A DNA stretch of 64,000 nt from Blattamonas nauphoetae. Taxonomy: Eukaryota; Preaxostyla; Oxymonadida. The notes below the pieces were generated by a model that worked only from the letters and a program-made list of their open reading frames with translations, did not search any database and had not been told where the DNA came from. A program made the position numbers and the translations under genes. The stretch is from positions 1 to 64,000 of the forward strand of contig JARBJD010000257.1 in assembly GCA_033064195.1 (NCBI GenBank), read 5' to 3'. Shown piece by piece: positions 34,745 to 47,600 of this stretch (within the stretch, counting starts at the first letter, position 1; every line of letters starts with the position of its first letter).

Positions 34745-36464
34745 TACAGTCGGTCGGACTGTTGAGGAATTTGTAACTCGTCACGTCAAACCTGAAACTG
34801 TAGAATTGCATTTTTCATCGAAAATAAAAAAAAGTGTCAAACCTCCGTCTGTCTCATGTGTCGACATTCGATTATCTTTCAAAATTTTCAGTCAAAATTC
34901 CATATAAAGATTTGTGTGTCATTGTTGGGCACATTCTTCAACTTTCTTCGTGATCGTGTGCTGAGAGAATGAGGAGAGTATTCGATTGGAATAAAGAAGA
35001 CAACAAAGGACGATACCGGAACAACTCACAGAAGACATAGTGTGCTGGGCGCATTCAAGGGTCTTGTACAACCAGCTTGCGAAAAATGATGATCCAGTCG
35101 TGGAGGAAGAAAAGAGCGTATTTTCAAGGAATCAGAAAGCGGTGTCCTATACTTGATAAAAGAAGACAATAGAAGAGACAGATCATGAAATCAAACCTAA
35201 ATTTTTGATAGAGAGTCAGAAAAAACACATCGTTTGGAAATCCGAAGAACAAACCCATCTGACTTTACTAGACTCGATTCAAAACAGATCGTCCAAATTT
35301 CAAGAAGTCCGAGGGGAGCTTGTCGAACTGTGATACATAGATTTGACGAGGTTCAACTCGGTTCACATATCCAATTTTGGCTCTCAAAGTTCCATCCACT
35401 CCGGTGTATCAACGCGAGTGGAGACGACTTTCATTAGAAAGACAGATTTGCACTGATGTCTGGAAATAATTTGTTTGCCGTCTAAATAATTGTGTCAACC
35501 AACAATGTAAACTTCTGAAATCTATGGAGTTTTGACACTGAGTTCATCTCAAACTTTGAAAGTACAATTCCAATGAAATCAAACAGCAAACAAAATATTT
35601 CCAGACATCAGTGCAAATCTGTCTTTCGAATGAAAGTCGTCTCCACTCGCGTTGATACACCGGAGTGGATGGAACTTTGAGAGCCAAAATTGGATATGTG
35701 AACCGAGTTGAACCTCGTCAAATCTATGTATCACAGTTCGACAAGCTCCCCTCGGACTTCTTGAAATTTGGACGATCTGTTTTGAATCGAGTCTAGTAAA
35801 GTCAGATGGGTTTGTTCTTCGGATTTCCAAACGATGTGTTTTTTCTGACTCTCTATCAAAAATTTAGGTTTGATTTCATGATCTGTCTCTTCTATTGTCT
35901 TCTTTTATCAAGTATAGGACACCGCTTTCTGATTCCTTGAAAATACGCTCTTTTCTTCCTCCACGACTGGATCATCATTTTTCGCAAGCTGGTTGTACAA
36001 GACCCTTGAATGCGCCCAGCACACTATGTCTTCTGTGAGTTGTTCCGGTATCGTCCTTTGTTGTCTTCTTTATTCCAATCGAATACTCTCCTCATTCTCT
36101 CAGCACACGATCACGAAGAAAGTTGAAGAATGTGCCCAACAATGACACACAAATCTTTATATGGAATTTTGACTGAAAATTTTGAAAGATAATCGAATGT
36201 CGACACATGAGACAGACGGAGGTTTGACACTTTTTTTTATTTTCGATGAAAAATGCAATTCTACAGTTTCAGGTTTGACGTGACGAGTTACAAATTCCTC
36301 AACAGTCCGACCGACTGTACAACGAGATCAACTTTTCAAGTCCATGAGACAATCATGCTGGGTAATCAAAACTATTTGTTCTGAACCACCTAGGACACTT
36401 CATTTATTCATAAAAATGTCATTTAGATTGAAAAATTGTCGAAAAAATCAGAAATCCAGTGTTA

Positions 36465-37848
36465 TAGACATGGGACATAATTCTTTTTCGGGACATAATT
36501 CCGTCTTTGAGCGATCTATAGACAAGTGCGGTCTAATATTTGTGAATATTATTCGTGAACTGGTATGTTCACGCCACAAAAGTCAATGGAAAGGTAAAAT
36601 TGTCTTGAAGTGGAGAAAGGAAAATCAAGGTACAGGGTGAGCCAAAAGTAACCTTCATCCCACAATTGTGTTTTTATGTCATCTTTTCGAAAACAAACAT
36701 CAAATAGAGATCGTTGTCGCTATACTGTTTGCTCACCACCTCATTCACTGATTTCTTTCTAATCAACTTCAGTGCAGTGTACGAATGAAGTCAGATCGTT
36801 CGCATGTCCCGATTTCTGACAAAAAACGAACGAGAATTCAGTTAAGCTTTAATGATCACTCTCTTCATATTTCACGTCTTGAAACTCTCTTTTTTAACTT
36901 TTGTCGAAAAAGGCTTTGATCGGCCCCTAGAGAAGGTTACTTTTGGCTCACCCTGTATGATCTTCCCACAACCAATGTGAAAAGGTCTCCGTTCTCCGAG
37001 AAAACTCATATCCCAATCCTTCTCACCTGCCACGTCTCAGATGACATGACGAAAACTTAATACCAAGAGTCCAAAAATATTGATAAACTCGATAATGGAT
37101 GTGATCAAACAGCCTAAATACCCTCTTGCCCGCTCAAAAATCCCCGATCAAGGATCCTGACTTCGAGATTTGCCAACTCGCGGACAATGACCTGATGTTC
37201 GCTGAAATGCTATTCGGGTGTGTTTTCCTTCATACACAACTCAATTGATCAATTTTTTCAACAACAATTGTTTCATCACTTTTCTTGCCAATAGCTCCCT
37301 GTTTCCTTCATCACTCAATTTCCTTCTTGTTTTTCACATTTTTCAGTGTTTATCCATCCAACTTTGTTGATTCAACAAATTAGACGAACAGGTTGGTCAC
37401 TCCACCAATCCAAAAGGATCCAGCCTCTTTTCCGTGTTTTGCACGTTTGCTCTCTTTCTCATTCCTTCTTTTTCATCCTCTTCACAAATTTAGGCAAGCA
37501 CAGGGATACCATGTCGTCATACTTTGATCGTGGATGCAGAAAGAGATCTCTCCAATTGAAGGACGGATCACGTTCATCTCAACTTCATACATTTCACACG
37601 TGTTTTCATTCAGTTTTTATTGATCTTTTTTTCGTTACCATATGGAAATAGTTAATGTGAGAATCGAGATCAGCCCATAACAAATGAGAAAAGCAATGAG
37701 ATTCCCGAAAATCTCCATTTGAGTTCACACTCCTTTAGAAGGTGTAATAAGCTTCCTTCAATCTCTCCTTTACTCTACAACTGTCCTTGTTGCGTATTTA
37801 TGATGAAATGTGAATTATGTCTCCAAATTCAATTGAGTCCCACATCTA
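36465..37848. mobile_element. TTA-flanked insertion, 1,384 bp, in the right foldback arm
   Basis: The ends are TAGACATGGGACATAATTC and the complement of TAGATGTGGGACTCAATTG, imperfect inverted repeats of about 19 bp. TTA flanks both sides (36,462-36,464 and 37,849-37,851). The left arm near 34,176 keeps the empty site with one TTA. A 3-bp TTA duplication is typical of PIF/Harbinger elements, but no transposase is visible, so the family is tentative. It contains a younger mariner-like MITE. Confidence 0.8.
36633..36955. mobile_element. Mariner-like MITE, 323 bp, nested in the TTA-flanked insertion
   Basis: Perfect terminal inverted repeats of 24 bp start CAGGGTGAGCCAAAAGTAAC and are flanked by TA (36,631-36,632 and 36,956-36,957). 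The terminal CAGGGTG and TA target are those of mariner-type elements. There is no transposase frame. It is the innermost and therefore younger layer of this nest. Confidence 0.9.
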
Positions 37849-37917
37849 TTACTCTACGCTTTTGGGACCCCAAAAAAAACTACCGATTTGTTATTTACTA
37901 CCGGGTTTTCAGGTGAC

Positions 37918-38683
37918 TATTACATTCGAGTTTGTAAAGTGATGATACAAGATTCAGAGAGATAAAAATGAACTGAAGGCAATAATCTGCGGCGAAATGA
38001 GAGACACGTGACGAGCTGGTTTCTGAGACGGACAATTTGAGATGTGAGATGGGAGAAGGGATGATGAAATGAATGATGTGTGTTGAACTGGAGAGACAGA
38101 CTGAATCAGTTGAAGAGAACCAGAAGCAACACAAAACAGGATCAGCCGACACACGCTCACACCTGACCACGCCTCTCTCTTCCCGAGACGAGGAGAGAGG
38201 CACACAGCCAGCGACGAGAATGCGGACCAGAACTGTTGCGAAGATGAGGTTGGTGGAAGAAAACAGAAGAATGATGAAATGGTTGACCGAATGGGGGTGT
38301 TCAACAGAACAATCAGACAACCTGTTTGATGAGAGTCTGTTTTGATGGGCAGGAAGCTCTTCAGCGCATAAAAGAGAACAAAAAAAGGTAAATCAGGGAA
38401 AACAAAGATTTGATAGTGAGGGCAATGTTGCAATGACAACGAAATATGATTCATCGGGAGAAATGAAGAGGCGATTCGGGACGAATGATCAACTGAAAAG
38501 AGGGGATGATGTTTGAAACGACATAAATCAATCTCCAACAAAAAGAGGGGAAGCGTTGAGGAGGACGAGGCTGGTTGATGTGTGCGATAGACCAGATTCG
38601 TGTTTTACAGCGACACCAGCAAGAAGGCAAGGATCTGATTCGTCCATCTGTGAATCGTCGCTGAGACAGTTCGATGAATGCGG
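37918..38683. other. Intergenic region downstream of the second receptor gene
   Basis: 766 bp of purine-rich sequence 3' to the minus-strand gene. Open frames on both strands (37,898-38,541 minus; 38,073-38,345 plus) are low-complexity and overlap one another. Nothing is supported here. Confidence 0.4.
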
Positions 38684-41600
38684 TCAAATCGGAGCAGCTG
38701 CTGTTCTCTTCTTCAGCTGGTCCTGAATCGACTCCGCTTCACCACTTGTCAGCTGTTCTGTTTTCTGACCGATCTCGATCAGCCTTTCCTCGACTGTCGA
38801 GAGTGTTGGCCGAGCTGTCTTGTCGACGTCGAGACATTCCGAAATCAGATCCTTCATTTCTGCTCCCACGTCGGTCATGTTTGGCCTTGTTCCTGTTCCC
38901 AGCTGACGTTGCGCGTTGATCCCATCGATCTCTCCAAACGGAACGATCCCTGTCTCCATCTCCAACAGGACAAGGCCCAAGCTAAAAACCGACGCTTTCA
39001 CAAGATCCTCCTTGCTCCTTTCTTCCACAGTGTCTCTCGTCTTGTCTGTCTCGCCCAGTTCAGGCGCCACCCATCGCTGCAGATTGTCGTTGTCGTACGA
39101 ACTGATTGCGTCAAGGTGATGGCGATGTGGCGTTGGGTGGGGTTCGTTCGCGTTGGGCGGGAGGAGTGGGTGTTTGTCGGGAGGCACAGCGGCTGTCTCT
39201 TCCACCTTCAGAAAAACTTGGTCCTCCGTTCCGAGCAAGATCCGGTGCGGATTCAGCTTGCTCAGGAATCGCTGAAGAGTGTCCTCCTTCGACATCCGCT
39301 TCAGACCCTCAATAATCTCAAACGCAATCTGGAAGCGAGGCAGAGGAGGGGCATTCGGAGCCGGTTTGTGGATTCGAGTGTGGAGCGAGTGGCGCGTGTC
39401 CACAACACACATCTCAAACGACCCATCGCATCTCATTGCCTCGCACAGGAACTGCGCTGTCTTGTGAGGCTCTTCCTCCAGTTTCTCATCATCTTTCTTA
39501 CCCAGTGCAACATCTCCTGTGATCCCGACTCCCTCCAGTTTCGATTCGCTGAGCGTGTCAGGCTGGAAGTTGTTGGAGAATTTGTCGACCATCATGTTCA
39601 CCGACGGATCCACATCCACTTTCACCTCGACGTGGTCCAACTCTTGCTGAGTCAGCAGATTCTGCTTCTCTTCCGACTGTTTTGCTTTCCGACGACAACA
39701 CAGCACGCACACGATGATTGTGAAGAGAGCAAGTGCAGCGACGACAGAGATCACGATGGGAAGCAGAACCTTCATCGCTTGTGTCGTTTGAGCTTTCTTC
39801 TCAGCTGCTCGGCTTTGCTTCACAGTGATCCATTCCGTTCCAGCCACACCATCGCCGAAGACGAGACGCAGTCGCCATTCGTGTTCGACGTTGAGAGTGT
39901 TGGAGAGAGACGATTCGTTCAGAATGAGTTCCAGCGATGTCTCGTTCCAGTTTTGGATGTTGGCAGTGGCGAGTGAGATTTCAGTCGATTTGTCTGTTGT
40001 TGTTTTCGATTTCTCGTTCCACTCGAACACTTCCAGCGAGAGACCACACGGAATCAGCAGTTTCCCAGCAAGTTTCACAATTGTTTGCGATGTCTTCTTG
40101 TTTGTATCGACCTTGCTCAGAGATGGAAGGAGTGTTGGGATGAAGAGTGGAGCTTGGACATCGACAATCAGCGACGAGAATTGACATCCTTCCTCAACTT
40201 TTATCCACGCCGAAGGGAAATCCTTTGTCCCGTCTCCCCCACTCAGTGTTTCTATCGTAAGCTGTCCAGACACGCAGTGGATGTTCCGACGCACAGAAGG
40301 AAACGACGCGTTGTCAACAGCATTGTCGTGGAATGTGCTCGCTTCCACACGAAGAGATCCTCCATCCATCTCCACTGCTCCGATTTGGTGGTGGGTGAAC
40401 TTCACATTCTCGAAGACTGAGGTTGTGTTGACAAGAGACACGAACGAGTCTGACCAGACACACACATCATTTGGTTCGTCTTCCTCTGTTTCATCGTTGA
40501 CAGTGGTCGTTGTGTGCTGTCCAATGAACGAGCTCGATTTAAGAGAGAAGTCGGTTCCTTCTGATGCCTTCACAAACCTCCCAATCGAACAGTTCGTTGT
40601 CGAGACTTCCGACAGCGAAACCAAATCAAATGACGAGAAGTCGAACACTGTTGGCGAGAACGAGAGATCAGTCAGAGTCAGGTTGATCACAACAGCTTGG
40701 CCGCCTGTCAGCTGGATGAGAGATGATCGGATGGTGGAGAGGGAGGAGACAGTGTTCGAGTCCAGTTTCACTTCTCCGTTCTCGTTCACGACAATCCCTC
40801 CTTCTTCCAGTGTCGACTGCGACAGATCGAGACTCACGAACGAGAGGAGGAGAGTGTCTGGATCGTCGAACACATTGTTCACAATCTGTCCCTTCCCAAC
40901 CATCCTCACCACTCCCCGCTTCTATTGACCCTCAATCGTCAGAAAGTCTCCATCCATCTTCATCTGTGTCTTCACTTCTCCTTCTCCATTGATCTCCACT
41001 GTCCGAACTTTCGTCAGTCCAACTGATGTGTCCACAGACAAGCAAGGAAGTTCAGGGCTTCCACAGAGTGAATGGTCCTCGTTCTTCCCATCCTTCTGAA
41101 CAACAATCCGTGGAGTAGTGCGAGGATAGAACTCTTACAGGAGAGAGTGAGTGTCGATGTCGGAGATTGATGAAGCTGACTGCGTCGATGAGGAGAGGAG
41201 GACACTCGAACGGAGAGATGATGCATTCAATGTTCCTTCCCAGTTCTCTTTTTTCAGTGTGTTCGCATCAGCTCCGAGAAGATGGATCCAATTGGTTGTG
41301 TTGTTCGACGTGCACGTAACGAAGAGACAGTGCTGAACGAGAATAGAGCCCGTTGAATCTGCCTCCAAAACACATCCCAACCCATCCACTCGACTGATCG
41401 ATGTGAAGTTGCAGTTGGTCATCGTGATCGATCCAGAAGAGGTGATCAGAGGTGTCGATTGGAGCACAACTGATTTCGAGTGTGTGAAGGAAAAGAGAAG
41501 GTCACCTGTTGTGAGAGTGATCAGAGAGAAGGCGATGGGGTTGGGTGAGGATCCTGTGACGGTGCAGAAAGTGAACGAGAGCGTGCCAGAGAGTGACGAG

Positions 41601-44600
41601 AACAGAGACTGGTGTGTCGATTTGGATGGGACGATGATAGCGAGAGACGAGAAGGACAGTCTGGACGGAGTGGCGTCTTTCGGAGAATTGACGAAGCAAC
41701 CATCCAACGAGAATGATAGTGTTGACGATTCATCGTTCCCTTCAATGCACAGATCACACTGCGGTTCGAGTAGAGATGTTGCAGTGATCTTCTCCATCAC
41801 TTTCATCGTGTCAACCGACGCTTCCTTCATTCGGCGCAGTCCCAGTTCGAGCGAGTTGCAGAACAGGAAGAAGTGCCCACACTTCTCAAATTCCTTTCCA
41901 TCATCGTCGATCTCAACTGGTCCTTCCAGAGCCACCAGATAAGGAAGCAGAGAGATGTTGAGGCCTGTTGCTGTGTCCTCTCCCCAAATCGACGATCCCT
42001 TGTCACGAGAGAAGCTGTTCTCCCATTTTGTTGATGTCATCGTCTTGTCCAGATTGTTCCCAACAACATACACATCGATCTCGATTTCTGTGTCGGAGTT
42101 GGAGGAAGGAGTGTCAAAGACGAGGTTCGTCATCAGATAATCGAAGCTGTCGGCATGAACTGTTGTTGTGTTCGTAAGTTCGAGGAAGATCGCGTTCGCT
42201 TGGCCTGAACAGGTGCAGGACGTGAATGTGTTGTTGTTGAGAAGGATGGATGTGGATTCTGTGATGATCGCAGAAATCACACCTACCTTCTCGTTCGATG
42301 ACGCGACACACGTGAAGAATGACTGACTCACGCAGAGACTCGAACCCGAGAGAATCTGGATCAGAGTGGATGGGATGGGTGTGGAGCCTTTTTGGGTGAG
42401 TGTGCAATTCGACATTTCAAGCGAGCCTGATTGGCATTGCAGAAGAGAGGAATGCTGGAATGTGGAAGGGATTTGGAGGAACAGCTGCTCAATCGACACG
42501 TTTGCTCTGATCGTGAAGAGGCTGTTGGGTGTCGCTGATGTCGATGTTTCTTTGATCACAAGATGTTGCTCATTTCCAGCGAGTGTCGTGTCTTCAGTGA
42601 ATGTCAGTTCGGCTGAATGGTCGATGGATGTTCTGAATGTCACTGTTGTGTCTGGTGTGTCTCCGATTCTCGAGTGTAGAGCAGCGAGTGAAGCACATGG
42701 ATACACCGAGAAGCCACAAACCGACACATCACACGAATCGTTCGAGATGAACACTTCTTCCCCGAGCGACGAGAAATAGATGAAGAGTGGGACAGGATGA
42801 GGATGCTCTGCTTCATTCCCAGCAAAGTCTGCCAACGAGTCCGATGTCTTGGACCAAACAAACTGAAGACACGACGAGATCATTGATGCGGACAGAGACG
42901 GGTGTGAGATGAAGATCAGATTGGCTGTCGCTTCAGGTGACGAGCAGGAAGTGAACGGGTTGGTGGGGTGTGTGAGTGTGAACGTGCTTCCTTCAGAGAG
43001 AGTCACGTCAAGAACACCAGAGCGTGTGGAAGCTGTGGAGTTGCAGGAGACGAAGTATGTGTTAGAGAGAGTGACTGACTGCGTGGGTTGGATGGTGGCG
43101 GACAGGATGGAGGAAGATGTTGATGAGGAGAACGATGCGAAGGAGCAGGATGTGACTGCGAGTGAGCCAGCTGTGTGGAGAATGATCAGAGAACGAGTGA
43201 ACGACGCGACTGTTGTTTCGAATGAGAGCGATGAGAGGACGAGTTGTCCGCTTTCGATTTCGAACTGTCCCCCTGTGAACACCGAGATTGTTCGTTGCCC
43301 AGTCTCTCCCACAATCGAGAGAGTGAGTGAGCTCGGAGTGATCCTTTCGTCCATCTTCGTCTCGCCCTGAATGTTTATCTGTTTTGAGGCGTCTTCAGCT
43401 GTTCCTCTTCCAATCCCCTTTCCGATCGTCGAACAAGCAACTCCAAAATGACCGCAGTGGGCGATGTCCTTCCCTTTCTTCCCATCCACATCAACTTCAC
43501 TCCCAATCTCAACCAAATAAACAAGCAACGACGAATCAACTGAGGTCGACGAATCGAATCCCCAAAACTTGTTCTCATCTGTCTCGGAGTTGATGAGTGG
43601 AAAGCGGGACGGAACAATATGTGTGGCGAAGGAGGAGCCAGCGATGAAGACGAGTGTCCCAGTTGGTGCATCGTTGGACGACGGTTCGGTGAACGAGATT
43701 CCGCTGAAATCAAAATCCCAACTGTCCTGCTGACTGGTGTTTAAAAGGGTCAGCGATATGAGAGGAGCGGATGACGACGTGCAGCAAGCGATTGTTGTTG
43801 AGACGAACGAAACAATGTTCAGATCGTCCTGCTCCATCCAAATCAATCCCTTCTCGTCAGTTGTGCTCAGATTCGAAAAAGATGAACTCTCTACCTCCAA
43901 ACTCCCTTGCACATGGAGAAGGGACGAACCGAGGGCAGTTGGAGTGTCGGTGCCGAATGAGCAAGACATGAGTTGGAGTGAGCCGACTGACACAGAAACA
44001 AACGGAGAGGTTCGGTCGCCTGCTTCAAACACAAACGCGATGGTGTCCAGGATGAGTTGTTGGTTCGTCGAGACAGAAAGACCTCCCGTGCACTCGATCG
44101 TGACTTCCTGCTTCTCGCTCTTTGATTGGATTGTCTGTTCGGCGAAGGCTGCTGCCAACACAGTTTTGATTCGGTCTGCGTTGTTCAGAAGAACGACAGA
44201 TTTCGTCGCTTTGAGCGAGGCAAAGCCTGTTTCCAGTGTCCGACAAGGAAGCTGTGGGAGTCCACAATTCAGATGGTCTACTCCATTCGCATCGACCTCC
44301 AACGTCGCCTCTTTCGCGGAGTGCGGGAACCAGAAGAAGAGGAGGCTTTCTGCGTCCTTTCCATCAACTCTCCCAACAAACCGTTTCTTCTCTTCGTCTG
44401 TGAAGAGGCGGCTTGGAAGAGGCTCCATTGTTGTTTTGAGGAGGACGAAGGATGGCAACTGGGCTGTCGACGAGATGTCGGCTGATTCGACGAAGACAAG
44501 TGAACCAGCTGCGTTTGAAGAGACAGACGAGAAGAGAGAGGCAGTGTCGGATGAGAAGGACGAACCGAGTCTGAGAACGATGGCTGAGCCGAGTGAAGGA

Positions 44601-47600
44601 TGAGAGAACTTTACGTTCTGGAAGACCGATCCTGTCAGACTGAGCGAGGCACCATCCGCGACATAAGCCAGCGAGAGGCATGTCCCGCTGAGACTGGTCA
44701 TGGTTGGCGTTCCGATGTCGCATGCGGTCAGCGAGAGTGTTCCTGCGGAGACGCGGAAAAGACTCGAAATGAGACTGGAATGATCGAGCGAGAACATCAA
44801 CGAGATGAAGGAGAGAGTTTGACCGATCTTGTTCATCGTCACTGTTCCTTCCGAAGATTGAGCAACTGTCTGTTTTCCGGAGGACGATGAAAAGGTCGCT
44901 GTGGTGGTCACTTCGAGAGGAGACGACAAGTAGACCTGTCCAGCAACGTCGATGTGTGTTGAGAGTGAATGCGAGAGCGCTGACGAGAGGGCCGAGTTGA
45001 GAGTGGAGCAGCGGAGTCGGTCTGTCCCACATTCTGGATGCTCGCTCTCTTCATTGTCTGGTGTCTGACCAGCCACGACTGTTCCTGTGGGAGGGAGGAG
45101 ATGGAACAGCAGCGATGACTCGAAGAATGGGTGGTCAGAGGTGAGAGAGCTGTCGCATCCAACGAAGTCCAGAAGATCCTGAGTTGGCGAGAACGATCCT
45201 GCCCAAAGTGAAGGAGTCACGGCTGTGCCGAGAGAGGGCGACGTCATGTGAACACATTGCGCTTTCCCAGGAACTGTCTGCGTGATGTCGTCGAACTTCA
45301 CAGAAACGAACGAGATTGGCTGTTCGGTTGTGATGGTGAGCAGAGCGTGTCCAGACACAGAAAATGATTTGAACGACGACGACTTTACGGTGATGGCATG
45401 CTCCGTCGACACGAATGATACAAGAGGCACTGCAAAGATCGCTGGTCCTCTCGACTCGTCTGTTGTGTTGAAATGGCAGTTCTGAAGGGTGACGGGGTGC
45501 TTTGTGGATTTAATGAGAGGATGGCGGTATTCTTCGGAGTCCGAGCAGATCACGCCAACACCGTCCAATTTCAGCGAATGCGCATCGTCCTTCAGATCAA
45601 ACATCCCACACTTCGCGATCGGATGGATGTCCAGGTTCGTCACAGCGAGCAGTGCAGTGTTTTCGATTGTGAAGACAAACGACCCTTCCACAGCGTCTTT
45701 GTCCACCTCCAAAATCGACCTCAACACTTTTGCGGTCTTTGCATTCGTCGTTGTTGTGCCTGACACTGTGATGTCCTGGTCCGTGATCACAATCGCCTTC
45801 TCTGTGTATGTCATGTTCCACACAAATCTGATCTGCTGCGGGAAGTGTCTGCCGTCCTCGTATTTCTGTTTCAGATGCTTCACTCCAAATTCCAGTGTCG
45901 CACAGTGTGTGCCAGTCCACTTGCAGTTGTCGTCGTCTTTTCCACTGACTCCAAGAATAGGTTCAATCACACTTCCATTCACAGAAATCGAAGGCGAGGG
46001 AAGGAAGTAGTGGATGATCTCTTTATCTTCCTCGCTGTCCCATCCATCAATCGCAACTCGATACATGCTGCTCAGAGATCCTCCTCCGAACACAGGAATC
46101 TGAGCCACTGTCTTCCCCTCGAAAAGAGAGGATTCGATGAAGACATCGTTGCCTCTCGCGGCTGTGTTGTTCTCGAATCTTGCGTGGTTCAGTGCTGTCG
46201 TGTTGAATCTGATCGGCCTCGAATTCGTCGAAGTCCCTTTCACATAAATCGCTCCACCTTTCCCAACCAACACCCCACTCACGTCCAACGCTGTTGCTCG
46301 ACAATCGCGGAATGAATCGACGTAGGGAGTATAGAAAAGGAACTCGACAAAGTTTGATCCATCCAACACAACAAACATGGCACCTCCATTTTTGGCCGAA
46401 CAGTTCACAAAGCCGAACCTCTCACTCTCAATTGTCGTGTTCTTCGCATTCAAAATGCTGCCATCGACGTCTGAGCAGACATTTGTGTAGTTTCGATATG
46501 AGATCATCACTTTTATACTGAGCGACTCAACGAATGAGCAGCCTTGAAGGGAGAGTGGTGTGGTGAAGCCAGCACCATTCAGGTGGGTGGTTCCTGCTTT
46601 GTTGATTATGAAAGGGTGGGAGAGGATGGGAGGGAGAGATATGGTTGTACTTCCAAGTTGAAGAAGAGAAGTGGATCCATCAACGATGAATGGTGTTGTG
46701 TCAGGATCAGCAGGGAGTTGTATTCGTCCTTCCAACAATTTGAGTGTGACGTTTTCTTGAATCAGATAACGAGAAGTGGGTGAGGTGGAATTGTGTTGAA
46801 TAAAGGACAATCGAATAGTCGCAATCCGATTCGCGAAGGTTATGTCTTCCATGATGATTGGGTCGGCATTCTTGATTCTGATGTCGACCAGTGTTCCAGG
46901 CGAGACGAGATCGTTGACTGTCTGAGACACGCCTTTGAACTGTGACATGGGAAGGCCGAAATAGAAGCGGGTGTTGATTGGATGGTGGATCCCGTATTCG
47001 TGATAGCCGAAGTTTGGAATCTGAAAATTCTGAATCTGACAGTTCAGCTGGCTGTCCACAACCAGACAATGCGGTTTGTCGCTCACAGAACTGATTGGGC
47101 TGCTGATCGACACGAACGAGAATGGAAAGCCAGACAGAATGATGTCGTTCCCGATCTGGGAAAGAGACGAGGAGGCCTTGTTTTCGGTGAAGATGAGACT
47201 CTTCAGTGTGAGCGTCGAGGTTCCGACTTTGGTGATGAAGAAAGCACCAGCAGGACCATTCGACGAGCAGCGAGAAGCGTCGCTCATCTTGATCGACACA
47301 GAAGCACTTGTATTCACATCCAGACAACTTCCTCCTGTCGTGGTGAGTGACGAGACGTGCATGAACCAGACTTGGTAGAGAGCGAGGGAGGCTGATCCAT
47401 TCACAGACACTGCCGCCGAAGTCATCAGAGCGATTGTGTTGAATGTGCACACTCGGAGTGTCGCTGTTCCTTGTGAGAACGTGAAGAGGGGAACGGTGTG
47501 TTGTTCCACATTTTAGATCCTGACGTCTTTCACGAGACTGGTCGCTGTGGTTGCTGAGTGGCTGAGAAGGACAGACGAGGTGTCGAGTGGCTTGAGGGAG

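Larger units (their letters stand above)
34113..37917. mobile_element. Foldback DNA transposon with ~955-bp inverted arms, interrupted by two later insertions
   Basis: The ends are GTCACCTGAAAACCCGG at 34,113 and its exact reverse complement to 37,917, with TA on each side (34,111-34,112 and 37,918-37,919). The left arm runs to about 35,487 and the right arm starts about 35,573, leaving a loop of about 85 bp. Removing the insertions at 34,326-34,744 and 36,465-37,848 makes the arms about 954 and 958 bp, nearly identical. The only long frames are mirror images of each other in the arms (35,234-35,437 plus; 35,579-35,830 minus) and are not transposase-like. A TA target points towards a Tc1/mariner-type machinery acting in trans, which is inference. 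Confidence 0.85.

Noticed and set aside
35234-35830. Small frames in the foldback arms as a transposase
   Set aside because: They are mirror copies of the same 67-83 codon frame caused by the inverted repeat and have no DDE/D-type spacing or helix-turn-helix character.
37954-38541. Minus-strand frame of 195 codons between the transposon island and the receptor gene
   Set aside because: Low-complexity Ser/Leu/His-rich translation, overlapped by other equally long frames and without a family signature.
38678-39976. Long plus-strand open frame (432 codons) opposite the second receptor gene
   Set aside because: It is antisense to the well-supported membrane and kinase-like region and has no domain character; it arises from the codon bias of the real gene.
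43737-44603. Plus-strand frame of 288 codons opposite the receptor ectodomain
   Set aside because: Shadow of the minus-strand beta-helix gene; its composition follows from that gene.
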